64,000 nt of DNA from Pseudomonas svalbardensis (GTDB taxonomy: Bacteria > Pseudomonadota > Gammaproteobacteria > Pseudomonadales > Pseudomonadaceae), in contig NZ_CP125619.1 of NCBI RefSeq assembly GCF_030053115.1, forward strand, positions 3,793,501 to 3,857,500. The letters run 5' to 3'. Made by a program: the position numbers and the translations under genes. This document shows positions 61,462 to 64,000 of the stretch, in pieces; position 1 is the first letter of the stretch; each line of letters begins with the position of its first letter. The notes under the pieces are model-generated. The model had not been told where the DNA came from. It ran no database searches and saw only the letters and a program-made list of their open reading frames with translations.

Positions 61462-62616
61462 TCAGCTGGATGCAATCCTTTTCATAATGGGTGGGGTCTG
61501 CAAACTGGCGTAGCGACTACGCAAGGTTTCGAGAAACTGTTCGCCCGAGCTCTTGGCGCAATAAAGATAAATTTTGTGCAGCCCGCCAAATACCATTTCA
61601 TGATAACGGCTGGCGACCTCCTCATCGCTTGGTCCGTCCGGCAAGCCAAGGTGAAGGGTCAATTCCTTTCCTTCGACAGCGAACAGCGGCGTGTCCCAGA
61701 GGAATTTGGCTGTCCCTGTCTTGGGCAGCCGGACAAACATATAAGCGTGATTTCCCAGGGAATCAATATCACCGCCGCGCCTTCTTTTCCATTTCAGAAG
61801 TCCGTCATCTGGCCGTGCCAGGCAAAGACCGATGTCGTAATAATCGAAGCCATTGTCTATCGCCCATTCAAGTGCCATGAAGGTGGTAATCGAGTTCACT
61901 TCACGCAGTCTTTTGGCATCTGAAAAAATCGCCTCGGTATATCCGAAACGTAGCGTGCTCCAGTAGCGTTTTCCGCCCCGGGTTATTACGCAGCCAAGGT
62001 GGCATGCAACAACCTCGTCCTCCAGCATGATCAGGTCGAGCCGACCGACAGTCCTGGCGATCCTGAAAACCTCCTGCGTGGCAAATTGCGCGGCGTGGAT
62101 GCCTTGCCTTGCCGTGGCATAAGGTCGAAGCATTTCCTTGTCTGCCTTTTCAATGTCTTCATCCAACAGCGTCTGGACCATTCGGTAGCGCGGTCGGTTC
62201 TTGCGTATATTTCGACGCAATTCGCTGTCGTATTTTGTAGTGATCTCCTCGATGGATCGCCCCAGCGGTACGACGGCGCTCAGATACAAGGGTACAGACA
62301 AGGCCCCTGAGGTCGGCATTTCACTGACCACTACCACATGATTCGACGCGCCAGATTCCGGTTCGCTGTCGACCATAGGGGAATCACCTTGGGACTTTCC
62401 CCTTATGAGAAGCTTGGCCATCTCCCGCTTCTTTTTCCTTCCGATATAGAGGATTTCGTAAGGACTTTCGTTCTGCACTCTGAACCTGGCAATCTCCCAG
62501 CGCCAGAAACACGCACGTCCAAGAATGTCTCGCAACCAGTTTGAAGCGTTTCTTATCTCATACCGCATTGAAGGAGATATAAGTTTCCTGACAACTGCCG
62601 CCAAGTTCTCTTTCAT
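61462..62616 (-). CDS. GNAT/FemAB-like acyltransferase, intact paralogue
   Basis: This 384-residue protein has A-S-N-W-L-R-D-I-L-G-R-A-C-F-W near the start, Y-D-S-E-L-R-R-N-I-R-K-N-R-P-R in the middle and Y-T-E-A-I-F-S-D-A-K-R-L-R-E-V-N-S-I-T-T-F-M-A near 240, then Y-D-I-G-L-C-L-A-R-P-D-D-G-L. The fold resembles the GNAT/FemAB-type (Acetyltransf_6) proteins that serve polysaccharide systems. The start at M-K-E-N matches the M-K-E-Y start of the broken paralogue. The acyl donor and target are unknown. Confidence 0.75.
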   Translation of the reverse strand: MKENLAAVVRKLISPSMRYEIRNASNWLRDILGRACFWRWEIARFRVQNESPYEILYIGRKKKREMAKLLIRGKSQGDSPMVDSEPESGASNHVVVVSEMPTSGALSVPLYLSAVVPLGRSIEEITTKYDSELRRNIRKNRPRYRMVQTLLDEDIEKADKEMLRPYATARQGIHAAQFATQEVFRIARTVGRLDLIMLEDEVVACHLGCVITRGGKRYWSTLRFGYTEAIFSDAKRLREVNSITTFMALEWAIDNGFDYYDIGLCLARPDDGLLKWKRRRGGDIDSLGNHAYMFVRLPKTGTAKFLWDTPLFAVEGKELTLHLGLPDGPSDEEVASRYHEMVFGGLHKIYLYCAKSSGEQFLETLRSRYASLQTPPIMKRIASS

Positions 62617-62939
62617 TTCTTCGTCATCCTTTGAGCTTTCTTTTGGGTAGATCAGAAAAAGATCAAGGCGGAACTTCAAGGGGCGTGCTTAAACCTTGAT
62701 ATAAAAGACATATTTGATGAGGAACGTTCTCACGTTCAGTGACTAGTAAAGATCAAGGTAGCGACTTTGCAAGCGACATGGGGTGTCGCCAGTCGTCTAT
62801 TTCATGACGCCAATTTTTCTTCCAGACCCGGTAGAAGCGCCGTCAGTATGGCGTTGTCGATCGCCCCCCCCCGATCCCGGCCGTCGAGGAGTGGAAGCGC
62901 CCTGTTAACTGACGTGGAGTGTCACCCCCAAAATCGTCC
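62617..62939. other. Intergenic region with no clear feature
   Basis: 323 bp between two minus-strand genes. It should hold the promoter of the GNAT/GT61 pair. No RNA or repeat is seen. A run of Cs (CCCCCCCC near 62865) is notable but simple. Confidence 0.3.
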
Positions 62940-63170
62940 TTAGTCAGCGCCCGAAGTATTTAACGGAGCGACTACGTCAGTGCTTGAAGCAGAGACATTA
63001 AGAAAGGCATTCCAGATCTCGTAAGCATCGTGATGCCGTTTGGTCGCCTCTTCCCATTCTGGTCCTGAAACACATCTGGAAGAGACCAGCGTCATCATGC
63101 CCATCGTTGCGGCGTCCAGCTCGATCAGGAAAGCGTGAGACTGGATCCTGAAATCTTCGACCGATGGCAT
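62940..63170 (-). CDS. Small hypothetical protein
   Basis: This 76-residue protein starts M-P-S-V-E-D-F-R-I-Q-S-H-A-F-L-I-E-L-D-A and contains W-E-E-A-T-K-R-H-H-D-A-Y-E-I-W. It is helical, with no signal peptide. GGGGGAA lies 6-9 nt upstream of the ATG. Not recognised, but codon use and RBS support a gene. Confidence 0.6.
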   Translation of the reverse strand: MPSVEDFRIQSHAFLIELDAATMGMMTLVSSRCVSGPEWEEATKRHHDAYEIWNAFLNVSASSTDVVAPLNTSGAD

Positions 63171-63365
63171 TACGTGTTCCCCCGGCGGATTACACCGCTG
63201 TTAAGGAGCGACTGCTCCTCGGACGGTGGAGTACCGCCCGGAGGGAAAATTCAGCGAGTCTGACCGCCGGTACGTTTCATTGCCCTAGCTGATCGACGCC
63301 GACAAAAAATCTCGAACTCAAGCCATTGCATTGAATCCAATGTCAGGTCAATGGAGGTCAGTGAT

Positions 63366-63566
63366 ATGAACAGCGATAACAGTGTCAACGACGTCAAATC
63401 AAATGCAACGTCAAACGCCGAAAGAGATCTTGAGGACAGGGACCCTGACGCCAAAGGTGTCGATCAGACCAATACGCCCCCTTCAACTCGAACCAAGGAG
63501 CAGGAAGCTGAGGAGCTCAGTCGGAAAATAGCTGAGATAGAACGGAAAGTGGCGGACGGTAACTAG
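63366..63566 (+). CDS. Small acidic hypothetical protein
   Basis: This 66-residue hydrophilic protein (M-N-S-D-N-S-V-N-D) has an Asp/Glu/Arg-rich, probably disordered first half and a helical end (E-E-L-S-R-K-I-A-E-I-E-R-K). The ATG has GGAGG at 8 nt. Tandem hairpins follow its stop, so it is probably expressed. No family recognised. Confidence 0.6.
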   Translation: MNSDNSVNDVKSNATSNAERDLEDRDPDAKGVDQTNTPPSTRTKEQEAEELSRKIAEIERKVADGN

Positions 63567-63574
63567 CCAGATGC

Positions 63575-63637
63575 TTGACGCTGGCTGGCGTCAAAAGCGG
63601 CCATAGACGGGGGTCGAGTTGGCCGCTTTTTAATCTT
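63575..63637 (+). terminator. Tandem hairpins ending in a T tract
   Basis: A first hairpin TTGACGC...GCGTCAA (about 63576-63594) is followed by AAAAGCGGCC (63593-63602) pairing with GGCCGCTTTT (63621-63630) and a further T. The second is a good intrinsic terminator for the small gene upstream. Confidence 0.75.
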
Positions 63638-63679
63638 GTTGGGCGCGTAACCGTTGCAAGTGTCGGTGATGTTTTGACG

Positions 63680-64000
63680 TCAACTCATCCAGTTTCCACC
63701 GTCGACGTTGTAGGTCTGAGCTACCACGTATTCACTCTCGGACGACGCGAGGAATATGGCCATTCCCGTCAGGTCATCAGCAGTCCCCATCCGTCCGAAA
63801 GGCACCTCTTGACCCACGAGCCTTTTCTTTTCGCCCAATGGCCGATTCTCGTATTGAGCGAACATCGCATCGACGCCATCCCAGTGCTCGCCGTCTACCA
63901 CGCCTGGCGCGATGGCGTTCACATTGATCCCATGCTTGATCAGATCCAGACCTGCTGATTGTGTAAGGCTGATCACTGCCGCTTTCGTCGCGCAATACAC
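63680..64000 (-). CDS. SDR dehydrogenase, C-terminal part (sorbitol/iditol dehydrogenase-like), cut by window edge
   Basis: The visible 106 residues begin inside the catalytic Y-C-A-T-K-A-A-V (Y-x3-K) and continue with H-G-I-N-V-N-A-I-A-P-G-V-V-D-G-E-H-W, ending Y-N-V-D-G-G-N-W-M-S. This matches the polyol dehydrogenases (PolS-like, L-iditol/sorbitol) of Pseudomonas mannitol/sorbitol operons. The N-terminus lies to the right of the window. The downstream T-rich hairpins at 63575-63637 face it. Confidence 0.88.
   Translation of the reverse strand: MYCATKAAVISLTQSAGLDLIKHGINVNAIAPGVVDGEHWDGVDAMFAQYENRPLGEKKRLVGQEVPFGRMGTADDLTGMAIFLASSESEYVVAQTYNVDGGNWMS

Noticed and set aside
1..64000. CRISPR array, tRNA or rRNA gene, prophage or complete insertion sequence
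   Set aside because: I looked for regular spaced repeats, tRNA-like cloverleaf ends, transposase or integrase motifs and phage structural genes and saw none.

Overview
The window looks like the chromosome of a Pseudomonas, most likely of the P. fluorescens/P. putida side of the genus. The evidence is moderately GC-rich coding sequence, a Pcs-type phosphatidylcholine synthase, a PhaG-like acyltransferase, an LdcA-type lysine decarboxylase with its antiporter, DUF2790 and DUF3313 proteins, REP-type inverted repeats, and a sorbitol/iditol dehydrogenase-like SDR at the right edge. All names rest on reading the translations and on memory of the families. No database search was run.

Layout. Positions 1-7061 hold ordinary metabolism: a DUF6152/DUF6644 pair, a PotF-like polyamine-binding protein, a PuuB-like amine oxidoreductase with a divergent LysR regulator, gene remnants (alpha/beta hydrolase, sensor kinase) and a thiolase. 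Positions 7504-31512 form a complete Wzx/Wzy-type exopolysaccharide locus. A long minus-strand operon (20212 to 8973) encodes the flippase, a small Tat-signal protein plus GMC oxidoreductase, two hexapeptide acyltransferases, five glycosyltransferases, a VirK/YbjX protein and a decayed GNAT/FemAB-like gene. Plus-strand genes supply the priming sugar transferase, the polymerase/ligase, a secreted clan GH-A hydrolase and GalE. A second minus-strand operon (31512 to 27433) supplies the Wza-like exporter, an outer-membrane barrel, the Wzc-like chain-length protein and its tyrosine kinase. An AT-rich phosphoethanolamine-transferase gene sits between the hydrolase and galE. Directly upstream of the export operon lies a secreted protein with a VPxxA-CTERM-like tail (31975-32472), but no exosortase is visible in the window. 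In gene order the locus recalls, from memory, the P. putida pea locus.

Positions 33000-42978 carry a 1-Cys peroxiredoxin, a GT25 glycosyltransferase, the antiporter-ldcA operon, a stretch of rearranged remnants (serine hydroxymethyltransferase joined to lipoyl synthase; ketoglutarate semialdehyde dehydrogenase with an inverted segment), RidA, a small phosphodiesterase, a GFA protein and two envelope proteins. Positions 43000-55100 carry small conserved proteins, a DUF3313 lipoprotein, a REPIN-like palindrome, a redox enzyme-methyltransferase-LigD operon, a cupin, a Gly-rich DUF533-like protein, Pcs, DUF488, a composite GNAT/DpaL scar, a phosphoesterase and the PhaG-like gene. Positions 55600-64000 carry a GlxA-type AraC regulator, a ParD-like/methionine aminopeptidase pair, a stand-alone TPP enzyme, and a GT61 glycosyltransferase next to an intact GNAT/FemAB-like gene. 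That last gene is the paralogue of the broken copy in the EPS locus.

The main story is envelope polysaccharide production: priming, assembly, acylation, flipping, polymerisation, chain-length control and export can all be assigned. The most unusual points are the VPxxA-CTERM protein without a visible sorting enzyme, the Tat mini-protein overlapping a leaderless GMC oxidoreductase, the intact/decayed paralogue pair 52 kb apart, and several two-gene deletion or inversion scars.
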